Shown here one piece after another: positions 1 through 5,129 of a stretch of 8,124 nucleotides of DNA. Location of the stretch: assembly GCA_964453655.1 (NCBI GenBank), contig CAYVSP010000027.1, positions 1-8,124 of the forward strand, read 5' to 3'. The DNA is from CAYVSP01 sp964453655. GTDB taxonomy: Bacteria > Patescibacteriota > Saccharimonadia > Saccharimonadales > CAYVSP01. The notes under the pieces are model-generated. The model had not been told where the DNA came from. It worked only from the letters and a program-made list of their open reading frames with translations, and searched no databases. The number at the start of each line of letters is the position of its first letter. Position 1 is the stretch's first letter. The position numbers and the translations under genes were made by a program.

Positions 1-13
1 TTGCGGGATAAAT

Positions 14-45
14 AAATACTCGCCCAATTAGTGGAGCGAGTATTT
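14..45 (-). terminator. Intrinsic terminator after rplL
   Basis: A perfect 10-bp inverted repeat pairs 14-23 (aaatactcgc) with 36-45 (gcgagtattt) around a 12-nt loop. Read on the minus strand, the stem is followed by a T-rich but interrupted tract (atttatcc). It lies about 20 nt past the rplL stop, where the rplJ-rplL transcript should end. A second short inverted repeat, 51-57 with 68-74, overlaps the rplL stop codon. No rpoB or rpoC start is visible beyond it in this window. Confidence 0.7.
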
Positions 46-65
46 TAGCGTTAGCCTGGGTTTGT

Positions 66-536
66 CTAGGCTAATTCTACAGTTGCGCCGGCGTCTTCCA
101 AGGTTTTTTTAGCAGCCTCGGCATCTTCTTTCTTGGCTTTCTCTAAGACGGGCTTTGGCGCCCCATCAACTAATGCTTTAGCTTCGCCAAGACCAAGGTT
201 GGTGATATCTTTGACAGCCTTGATGACGGCAACTTTTTGAGCGCTGGCATCTTTGAGGATGACATCATATTCGCTTTTTTCTTCAGCAGCAGGGGCAGCC
301 TCACCACCAGCCGCGCCAGGTACAGCGACTGCTACAGCAGGTGCAGCAGCACTTACGCCCCAATATTCTTCCAAAAACTTAACGAATTTGCTGATATCCA
401 GTGCACTCATCTTATCGAGCTCACTGACAAGCTTTTCGAATTCCTTAGGGATTTTTACCTTTGCGGTTTTTTTCGCTTCCTTAACTTCAGCTTCTTGTGG
501 TGCTGGAGCTTCGGTCTTTACATCTTCTTCAGCCAT
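66..536 (-). CDS. rplL: Ribosomal protein bL12 (L7/L12) with N-terminal extension
   Basis: This is the ribosomal stalk protein, which binds L10 as dimers and recruits translation GTPases. The 156 residues show the family layout. An N-terminal dimerisation helical region (about 29-64) is followed by an Ala/Pro/Gly hinge (about 62-85). The globular C-terminal domain (about 86-156) contains the typical VIKAVKDITNLGLGEAKALV stretch. The usual length is about 120-130 residues. The extra length is an acidic and Lys/Ala-rich tail of about 28 residues before the dimerisation domain. The ATG at 536 is preceded by AGAAAGGAATAATC, a good Shine-Dalgarno at proper spacing, so the tail is probably real. 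The next in-frame Met is at residue 43, inside the domain. The gene starts 13 nt after the rplJ stop, so the two are co-transcribed. The stop codon is TAG. Confidence 0.96.
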   Translation of the reverse strand: MAEEDVKTEAPAPQEAEVKEAKKTAKVKIPKEFEKLVSELDKMSALDISKFVKFLEEYWGVSAAAPAVAVAVPGAAGGEAAPAAEEKSEYDVILKDASAQKVAVIKAVKDITNLGLGEAKALVDGAPKPVLEKAKKEDAEAAKKTLEDAGATVELA

Positions 537-549
537 GATTATTCCTTTC

Positions 550-1080
550 TTAACTTATTGCTTCACTTCTGGCGTTCAGCGCATTCAATACGCCGCGTAT
601 ATTACCGGCCAGCACATTGACAAAGCCACTTAATGGGGCGGCCAAAATACCAACCACTTGGGCGCGCAGCTGTTCTTTTGTCGGTAAGCTGGCTAGAGCC
701 GTTACGTCATCGGCGCTCAGCAAGTCACCGTCAGCTGTGATGGCGCCAATAAACTGCAGAGTTGGCTGCGTTTTAGCAAATGTTGCTAACGCTTGCGCAG
801 GTGCTACCTCATCATCTTTATTAAAAGCATATAAAAGCATGCCATTCAGGCTTGTGGTATCTATACCACTAAACTTTTCTGACTTTTTGAGCGCCTGCAT
901 AACAAGCCTATTCTTCACAACTCTTACAGTAGTGCCGTTCTCATTAGCATCACGGCGTAATGTCTGCATTGCCTTTACGGGAGTGCCTTGATATTGCGCT
1001 ATTACCGTCATCTTAGACTCGGCCAATAAACTGCCAACCTGGTCTACGATTGCCTGTTTTTTTTCTTTAGTTAGAGCCAT
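550..1080 (-). CDS. rplJ: Ribosomal protein uL10
   Basis: L10 is the base of the ribosomal stalk. It binds 23S rRNA and anchors L7/L12 dimers. The 176 residues match the usual length of 165-180. The N-terminal rRNA-binding domain begins MALTKEKKQAIVDQVGSLL and includes the conserved VRVVKNRL stretch near residue 52. The C-terminal helical segment (about 133-176) is the expected L12-binding helix. Start ATG at 1080 has AAGGAG about 11 nt upstream (1092-1097). In most bacteria rplJ follows rplA directly; here about 4.9 kb separates them. The gene has its own promoter and a long structured leader (1081-1260) resembling the L10 autoregulatory leader. It is therefore probably repressed by excess L10-L12 complex. 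rplL follows immediately. Confidence 0.96.
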   Translation of the reverse strand: MALTKEKKQAIVDQVGSLLAESKMTVIAQYQGTPVKAMQTLRRDANENGTTVRVVKNRLVMQALKKSEKFSGIDTTSLNGMLLYAFNKDDEVAPAQALATFAKTQPTLQFIGAITADGDLLSADDVTALASLPTKEQLRAQVVGILAAPLSGFVNVLAGNIRGVLNALNARSEAIS

Positions 1081-1260
1081 TTGCGTATCTTCTCCTTGTT
1101 ATGAGTTGAGGCAGATATTCTCGACCAAAAATCCCTGCCTTGTACCAAAAAAGCCTCCTGATTACCAAGAAGCTTATAGTTGTGCTCACAAAACTTTAGC
1201 GAATTGTATGCACCTAGGCGACATTATCAAGTCTGTGTGACCGTCGCTGTCTTTGGTAAC
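1081..1260 (-). promoter_or_regulatory. Ribosomal protein L10 leader RNA with attenuator
   Basis: About 180 nt of leader lie between the promoter and rplJ. Seen on the minus strand: TTACCAA (1253-1259) can pair with TTGGTAA (1162-1168) as a long-range closing helix. AGACAG lies at 1247-1252. A GCGAC/GTCGC helix pairs 1243-1247 with 1218-1222, followed by GCCTAGGTG (1211-1219). From memory, AGACAG and a GCCGAGGTG-like element are typical of L10 leaders with their kink-turn, but I could not align a covariance model. The closing helix uses bases that are also the 5' arm and loop of the terminator-like hairpin at 1151-1175, giving mutually exclusive folds. Leader attenuation by L10(L12)4 is established for Bacillus subtilis rplJL. 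The direction of control here is inferred. Confidence 0.7.
1147..1175 (-). terminator. Attenuator hairpin in the L10 leader
   Basis: On the minus strand 1175-1165 pairs with 1161-1151 around a 3-nt loop, giving up to 11 pairs including three G-U, followed by six Ts (1147-1152). The three G-U pairs form only in the leftward RNA and would be A-C mismatches in the opposite strand. This supports a terminator acting towards rplJ. It ends about 66 nt before the rplJ start. Confidence 0.65.
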
Positions 1261-1266
1261 AAGCTA

Positions 1267-1295
1267 AATATAGCAGAACATCCCTGTTAGGTCAA
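1267..1295 (-). promoter_or_regulatory. Promoter for rplJ-rplL
   Basis: On the minus strand TTGACC (1290-1295) is separated by exactly 17 nt from TATATT (1267-1272). A TGC just upstream of the latter makes an extended -10. Predicted transcription starts near 1260, at the 5' edge of the L10 leader structure. The -35 box sits inside an inverted repeat, CCCTGT (1282-1287) and ACAGGG (1297-1302). The TGA stop of the 59-aa ORF is part of the -35. Confidence 0.75.
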
Positions 1296-1302
1296 TACAG
1301 GG
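1282..1302. repeat. Inverted repeat spanning the rplJ -35 box
   Basis: CCCTGT (1282-1287) and ACAGGG (1297-1302) form perfect 6-bp arms separated by 9 nt, with the -35 hexamer of the rplJ promoter in the spacer. The placement would suit a repressor operator, but one 6-bp repeat can arise by chance and no regulator is encoded nearby. Confidence 0.4.
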
Positions 1303-1471
1303 TTGGCGTTTCGTCGGGCATTTCGCTAGCTAAGATGGGCTCAACTGGCACAACTTCTGTTGTTTGCTGAGTTGCGGATGGGCCTAGGCCCTCAGCATAC
1401 CAGACCGCTGGCTGGCGTGGTTCTGCTAACCACAACCGTTCCTGCGCTGACTCATAAACCTGGTTGTCCAT
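1292..1471 (-). CDS. Uncharacterised small acidic protein, 59 aa
   Basis: I do not recognise this ORF. It begins MDNQVYESAQERLWLAEPRQ and ends PTLY. It is strongly acidic (ten Asp/Glu, two Arg, no Lys), rich in Pro and Gln, has two Trp, and shows no membrane segment or signal peptide. The start is well supported: AGAAAGGAATTGCA precedes the ATG, almost the same Shine-Dalgarno context as rplL. An intrinsic-terminator hairpin (1492-1517) lies only 20 nt before the start, so expression depends on readthrough. The TGA stop is embedded in the -35 box of the rplJ promoter. It could be a small regulatory or accessory protein, or a translated leader whose real role is to couple translation to rplJ expression. 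No homology can be claimed. Confidence 0.55.
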   Translation of the reverse strand: MDNQVYESAQERLWLAEPRQPAVWYAEGLGPSATQQTTEVVPVEPILASEMPDETPTLY

Positions 1472-1489
1472 TGCAATTCCTTTCTAATT

Positions 1490-1517
1490 AAAAACGACCC
1501 TCGGGCGAGGGCCGTTT
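1490..1517 (-). terminator. Intrinsic terminator/attenuator before the 59-aa ORF
   Basis: A GC-rich 11-bp stem pairs 1492-1502 with 1507-1517 (one G-U on the minus strand) around a 4-nt loop. Five Ts follow on the minus strand (1490-1494). The Shine-Dalgarno and ATG of the 59-aa ORF follow within 20 nt, leaving no room for a separate promoter. It either ends the 50-aa ORF transcript or gates the 59-aa ORF. Confidence 0.75.
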
Positions 1518-1603
1518 ATTTGCTTTGCTAATAGCTTCAGCGCCTCGCGAATGCGTGTTCGACGATAATCTTTACAATTACGCTTGCTGAAACCATACAT
1601 TCT

Positions 1604-1631
1604 ATCATCCGCTTCTTTGATATTTTGTCAA
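1604..1631 (-). promoter_or_regulatory. Possible promoter between the two small ORFs
   Basis: On the minus strand a perfect TTGACA (1626-1631) lies 16 nt from GATGAT (1604-1609), which matches only four of six -10 positions. A better hexamer, TAGAAT (1599-1604), is 21 nt away and too far. The TGA of the 50-aa ORF is inside the -35. The promoter would give a leader of about 100 nt ending at the hairpin 1492-1517. Nothing else is recognisable in 1518-1603. Confidence 0.4.
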
Positions 1632-1780
1632 GCTGGCAGCTCGAGTCGTGCTTGGCTGACAGGCTGAGTGTTTTCTAAAGCCACTACCCTACCTACCAAC
1701 TCCGTGGCGCAGGCGTAAGGGATTATGTCATAGATTGGTCTGGACTTTTCTGTGTCTCGGGCTTCTTGTTCATTAGGCAT
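1628..1780 (-). CDS. Uncharacterised small protein, 50 aa
   Basis: I do not recognise this ORF. It begins MPNEQEARDTEKSRPIYDII and ends LELPA. It is hydrophilic, slightly acidic, with a short hydrophobic patch around GRVVAL (residues 30-35) and one Cys, and no membrane segment. The strongest evidence that it is translated is TTTAAAGGAGCAACAACT before the ATG, an excellent Shine-Dalgarno with 8-nt spacing. A terminator hairpin (1804-1829) sits 23 nt before the start, so it can be expressed only by readthrough from the promoter at 1947-1975 or from upstream. The same frame stays open for 47 more codons after the TGA. No function can be assigned. Confidence 0.55.
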   Translation of the reverse strand: MPNEQEARDTEKSRPIYDIIPYACATELVGRVVALENTQPVSQARLELPA

Positions 1781-1800
1781 AGTTGTTGCTCCTTTAAATT

Positions 1801-1829
1801 AAAAACAGGCCTCTCGATTGAAGCCTGTT
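1801..1829 (-). terminator. Intrinsic terminator/attenuator before the 50-aa ORF
   Basis: On the minus strand a 10-bp stem pairs 1829-1820 with 1813-1804 (one G-U) around a 6-nt loop, ending in five Ts (1801-1805). The 5' arm and loop contain CAGGCTTCAA (1818-1827). This is perfectly complementary to TTGAAGCCTG (1862-1871) upstream, giving an antiterminator alternative. It could also simply terminate the tmk-dcd-thyX transcript. Its place directly before a Shine-Dalgarno favours an attenuator. Confidence 0.75.
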
Positions 1830-1890
1830 GGTTTGGGCTGTACTAAGGCGTTTTAAACGCTCAGGCTTCAACCATGCTGAAGCACAGCCC
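1804..1890 (-). promoter_or_regulatory. Candidate structured attenuator leader (three-helix fold)
   Basis: Directly visible pairings on the minus strand are as follows. P1 is GGGCTGT (1890-1884) with ACAGCCC (1841-1835). P2 is GCTTCA (1883-1878) with TGAAGC (1870-1865). P3 is GCGTT with AACGC inside 1848-1860. Together they make a compact three-way junction of 56 nt directly before the terminator 1804-1829. The 3' strand of P2 lies within TTGAAGCCTG (1862-1871), which alternatively pairs over 10 nt with the terminator's 5' arm. This is a 1:2, 2:3, 3:4 arrangement as in classical attenuators and many riboswitches. I cannot match it to a known riboswitch class. The ligand or trigger is unknown. 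Confidence 0.6.
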
Positions 1891-1920
1891 CTGTAGGCTG
1901 AGAAGTAGCAACTGCTTCAT
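1861..1920 (-). CDS. Possible leader peptide, 19 aa, Leu-rich
   Basis: A 19-codon ORF, MKQLLLLSLQGLCFSMVEA, starts about 30 nt after the promoter -10 and ends within the P2/antiterminator sequence. It has four consecutive Leu codons (TTG CTA CTT CTC, 1900-1911) and two further Leu codons. This is the layout expected if ribosome position controls the downstream fold. The Shine-Dalgarno is weak: only an AGG about 12 nt before the ATG. It may be a chance ORF. Confidence 0.3.
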   Translation of the reverse strand: MKQLLLLSLQGLCFSMVEA

Positions 1921-1946
1921 TTGAGTTAACCTGGTCACGAGTATTT

Positions 1947-1975
1947 GTTATAGGCCTACCCGGTATAAAAGTCAA
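1947..1975 (-). promoter_or_regulatory. Promoter upstream of the small-ORF leader
   Basis: On the minus strand TTGACT (1970-1975) and TATAAC (1947-1952) are separated by exactly 17 nt. The expected start is near 1940, giving a leader of about 160 nt before the 50-aa ORF. It lies 44 nt past the stop of the TMK-ThyX gene. No terminator is visible between that gene and this promoter, so upstream transcripts may also read into the leader. Confidence 0.65.
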
Positions 1976-2019
1976 TACATTGCCTGACCTAGCTGGTTCA
2001 ATTGATGAGATGCTCGTTC

Positions 2020-4404
2020 TTAAGACTCAAGTTCCTTGAGCTTAAACTGGGTGTATCGTTCGGCAGCCAATCGGCTTAGTTCAGGATCTTCACCTTTGTT
2101 AACAAATATCATGGCATCGGCCAACATCGGATGGACCTCTGCCACCCGTTCGTGCATTTGGCGTACTAGTTTTCGATAGCCTGGGTGACCTTGTGGGCTA
2201 GTTCGCAGTTCATGCAAATGAAAGGCTTCGCGGGCATTATAAGTCACCTTCCAGCGCATTCGGTGCCCCAGTAAGGTGGCGTATTGGGCTTCAAGACTAT
2301 AGCCGGCTTCTTGAAGCAGGCTATAAAGTTTTAGGCTCAGATCAAAACAGGCTTCAAAGTCGTCACTTAAACCGGCTTCTTCTACCAACTGGGGAACTTC
2401 ATAACCATAACGAGGCGTTAAGACTTGCCACTGCATGTCATCAACCATGCGATGGCGCTGTAAATCTCTAAATATTCCGTAATCGCACATGAGGTCCCAG
2501 CTATAGTGCGCTTTTTCTAAAGCACGCCCCGGTTTATGACGCCGATTTAGCCTCTCACCCATGTAGGCTTGAAAAACTTTAACCTTCTTGGCATAAGGCC
2601 ATGTATCTATAACTTTTTGTAGCTCCTCAAGCGAAAGGTTACTATGCTCGTACAGCATGTCTGGCAGTAGCTCCAGCTCGTTACGTGGCCAGACTGAAAC
2701 TAGCTTAATCGGATCTTCTTGGCTGCTGTGGCCATCAGGCAAGTATTCTTGGGCTAACTGTTTTACAGCTTTCTTGGTATTTGCCAGGTAGGCTATAGTT
2801 GCGCCACCTCTATCCGGCTTATCGGCGCGCTCTAAGAACGAAGACATAACTTTTCTAGCTTCACGCAAGATTTTCTTACCGGTTTCTTGAGCTTCAGGCA
2901 GCTCATCACTTAGCAGACGCATCACCAAACCTTCGATAGTCTGCCCCGACGCAAATATGCCTACTGTCAACTTCGTAGCAACTGGCAGTACCGGTCTAAT
3001 GGCGTCGCAAGCTTGGGCGCGGGTAGCGCCTAACCATGCGCCATCTCGTTCTTCTTTTGGCACAGTAGAAGCGGCCCGAATATGATCTGTTAACTTATGA
3101 ACCATGCCTGAATAAAGGCCAAAAACCTGATCCATAGTTTCATCATAAAGCTGTTTAGTTTTGTCATCTAAATTTTTTGGGGTGTAGTAACGATATCGAC
3201 CTTCTTTATCTCTTTGGTCAAGATAGATATAACGGGTTGATTGTTCTAGATAAGCTCCTAAGCGTCCCCACTCCAGCTTCTTTGTCAGAATATTAGAAGC
3301 TCCTTCAACCACTATGTGCTGGCCGGCTAGTTGCTGCACGGAGTCGTCGCCATAAGCTGTAATAACTCTTTTTAATAGAGTTTGGTCTTTACGCAAGTCT
3401 TCACTGCTGTCTACACCAGGGGCAAATTCATCAAGAACAGTAATGCGCATATCATCGCCACGACGACTTAGGCGGGCCATCGCCGCAGCAGCCGTCAGGC
3501 TCTCAAGCTTACTATAGGTAGCATAAACTGAGCCTTCGACGTCAGTAACGGCATCTTGTAACCATTTCTTGCCGGCATTGGTTATGTAGTAGTTGCCACT
3601 GCCATCTTTGGCTATGTATGGATTCGGCTGTTTGGCTACTTTCTCGGTTGGGCTTGCCAGTCTGTTTGAAGATTTTGTCGGCAATAGTGGTGATACCTGC
3701 TCCCAGATTAATTTCTGAACAGCTTTTTTCTCTAGAAGCTGGTTGTTCTCAACACAATTGATAGCTGTAAAATCTTGCGGAAACAAGGCGGCCATTTCAT
3801 TGTAGACCTCTACTGAAAGCCTTAAATGCTCTAAGTCGGCCTCATGAATGTCACGCTTTTTATCTGTATACTCCCGTACTTCTTTTTGATCAACCAACTT
3901 TTGGGCCATATCGGCTGGCACGCGTAATATGAAACTTTTATCAGGTCGGGGAATCCCAAGCATTTGGTATTCCAGGTTGTCCAGCCAGATAAAAAAACCG
4001 TGCCTCTCTTGGGTGTTACTGAACTTTGTCCCCTGGTGTGCCATGTTAGAAGATGTAAAGCGGTTCGATATAACTACCTTACCCTCATTAAGTGCTTGTC
4101 TTATAGCCGGCGCGGCTTCAAAGCGGTCCAGTGCAAAAAAAAGTGAAGAAGTGTACGGGCTTACTTCGTTTGCCGAGCCATAATGGCCATTCAAATACTG
4201 CCTTACGAAATAACTTGATTGAGAACCGTATTGTGGGAAGTCGAATGTTGCTGTTTCGTAGCCAAGACCACGAAGCTGTTCAGTTAACAGTTTAAACTGG
4301 GTGCCCTTGCCAGACCCGTCACTGCCCTCAATCGTAATAAATATTCCTTTTGTGGTTGTAATGGCTTTCTCTGAGGCGACATAAGTAGATGATTTTTTAG
4401 GCAT
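2020..4404 (-). CDS. Fused thymidylate kinase and tandem FAD-dependent thymidylate synthase (TMK-ThyX-ThyX)
   Basis: A 794-residue fusion. Residues about 18-240 are a P-loop thymidylate kinase (dTMP to dTDP): Walker A GSDGSGKGT at 27-35, LFFALDRF (88-95) resembling the family's LLFAADR, and SNRFTSSNMAHQG (113-125) at the DRY position. Residues about 260-540 and 560-794 are two ThyX-like repeats; ThyX methylates dUMP using methylene-tetrahydrofolate and FAD/NADPH. Repeat 1 has YGDDSV (351-356) and LEQSTRY (386-392) but W-G-R where RHR is expected. Repeat 2 has RHR (650-652) followed by a diverged stretch ending PRY (664-666), and NAREAFHLHELRT (723-735), like the ThyX nucleotide-binding end. 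Single ThyX proteins are usually 220-250 residues. The ATG overlaps the dcd end by 8 nt (ATGCCTAA), with AAGGG 7 nt before it, so translation is probably coupled. The stop is TAA. Domain identity is firm; activity of each repeat is inferred. Confidence 0.88.
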   Translation of the reverse strand: MPKKSSTYVASEKAITTTKGIFITIEGSDGSGKGTQFKLLTEQLRGLGYETATFDFPQYGSQSSYFVRQYLNGHYGSANEVSPYTSSLFFALDRFEAAPAIRQALNEGKVVISNRFTSSNMAHQGTKFSNTQERHGFFIWLDNLEYQMLGIPRPDKSFILRVPADMAQKLVDQKEVREYTDKKRDIHEADLEHLRLSVEVYNEMAALFPQDFTAINCVENNQLLEKKAVQKLIWEQVSPLLPTKSSNRLASPTEKVAKQPNPYIAKDGSGNYYITNAGKKWLQDAVTDVEGSVYATYSKLESLTAAAAMARLSRRGDDMRITVLDEFAPGVDSSEDLRKDQTLLKRVITAYGDDSVQQLAGQHIVVEGASNILTKKLEWGRLGAYLEQSTRYIYLDQRDKEGRYRYYTPKNLDDKTKQLYDETMDQVFGLYSGMVHKLTDHIRAASTVPKEERDGAWLGATRAQACDAIRPVLPVATKLTVGIFASGQTIEGLVMRLLSDELPEAQETGKKILREARKVMSSFLERADKPDRGGATIAYLANTKKAVKQLAQEYLPDGHSSQEDPIKLVSVWPRNELELLPDMLYEHSNLSLEELQKVIDTWPYAKKVKVFQAYMGERLNRRHKPGRALEKAHYSWDLMCDYGIFRDLQRHRMVDDMQWQVLTPRYGYEVPQLVEEAGLSDDFEACFDLSLKLYSLLQEAGYSLEAQYATLLGHRMRWKVTYNAREAFHLHELRTSPQGHPGYRKLVRQMHERVAEVHPMLADAMIFVNKGEDPELSRLAAERYTQFKLKELES

Positions 4405-5110
4405 GTTTTAACCCTTGGATCTTCTTGGGTAAGGCCCTTTTATCAAGGTAAGCTTTAGGTAGCATTAATTCAGGTTTCCAATTGCGTATTAATTGTTTAA
4501 GATCGGTGCCGCTTTGGTACTTGCCACTGATCCCGTCGTGGCGACCTTCACCGTAATTTCCTTTGACCGGACCGGTCTCATGAAAAACGGCTTGGCCTAT
4601 GCGCTCGCCTACCGGTAGTAACATTATTTCTTTTTCATTAAGGTTATAAATCTCTAAGGTTAAGCGGTTAATGTAACCTGGATCAACCCAGCCGGCATCA
4701 AAACAAACCGCCACGCCATTACGACCCCAGCTGGAGCGTGATTTTAACTCGTAAGCGCCGGGTGGCTTAATGCCGAAGAACTCATGTGTGTGTGCCAGAA
4801 TGCGTTCGCCGGGCCGGATGGGAATGATAGGATGATTAAGAGGGATACCTTTTAAGGGTTTAACGCCGTTTTCTTCACACCATTGCTTGTGCGCTGTAGC
4901 CTTAATTGCTCCTTCAAAGTAGCGATGGACATCACTTTCGTCAAAAGGATTATAAACCGGATGGTCCTTTGAGCGCTCAGTTCGGTAATAGTAAAATCCA
5001 AGGGTCACATCCAGGCTGGCGTGCGCCACATGCCTAGGGTTAAAAGGCTCACATATGATATGGCCCTCTTTTATTGCCTCAATTATTTGTATATTGCTAT
5101 AAACTGCCAC
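4397..5110 (-). CDS. dcd: dCTP deaminase (possibly bifunctional with dUTPase)
   Basis: Deaminates dCTP to dUTP, or in bifunctional members directly to dUMP, supplying substrate for the ThyX encoded next. The 237 residues are longer than the usual 175-205; the extra length lies mainly between residues about 45 and 90 and at the C-terminus. Family motifs are clear: SLDVTLG (32-38), KSRSSWGRNGV (123-133), DAGWVDPGY (138-146), TLEIYN with the expected catalytic Glu153, and GKYQ (196-199). The start is GTG at 5110, preceded by GTGAGGGATT. The next gene overlaps it by 8 nt, and tmk ends 71 nt upstream. I cannot tell from sequence alone whether the product is dUTP or dUMP. No separate dUTPase is in the window. 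Confidence 0.9.
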   Translation of the reverse strand: MAVYSNIQIIEAIKEGHIICEPFNPRHVAHASLDVTLGFYYYRTERSKDHPVYNPFDESDVHRYFEGAIKATAHKQWCEENGVKPLKGIPLNHPIIPIRPGERILAHTHEFFGIKPPGAYELKSRSSWGRNGVAVCFDAGWVDPGYINRLTLEIYNLNEKEIMLLPVGERIGQAVFHETGPVKGNYGEGRHDGISGKYQSGTDLKQLIRNWKPELMLPKAYLDKRALPKKIQGLKHA

Positions 5111-5129
5111 AATCCCTCACTTCGTTCAT

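Noticed and set aside
253..633. Plus-strand ORFs opposite rplL and rplJ (also 237-620 and 617-991)
   Set aside because: They lie opposite clear ribosomal protein genes, have low-complexity Ser/Ala-rich translations typical of antisense frames, and have no ribosome-binding site.
1484..1600. 38-codon minus-strand ORF (MYGFSKRNCKDYRRTRIREA...)
   Set aside because: It has no clear Shine-Dalgarno and runs through the GC-rich terminator stem. It is recorded only as the open frame after the 50-aa ORF.
1628..1630. UGA recoded as an amino acid, as in some CPR lineages
   Set aside because: No internal TGA occurs in any of the large genes, which would be expected if TGA were a common sense codon. The rplK, rplA, tmk, dcd, TMK-ThyX and rplJ stops are TAA and the rplL stop is TAG.
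1835..1890. tRNA-like fold (7-bp acceptor-like stem, D-arm-like CTTC/GAAG with GG in the loop, TTTAAAA loop)
   Set aside because: Only 56 nt long, with no T-arm and no GTTCRA motif; the anticodon-like stem has a bulge. It fits a three-way junction leader better than a tRNA.
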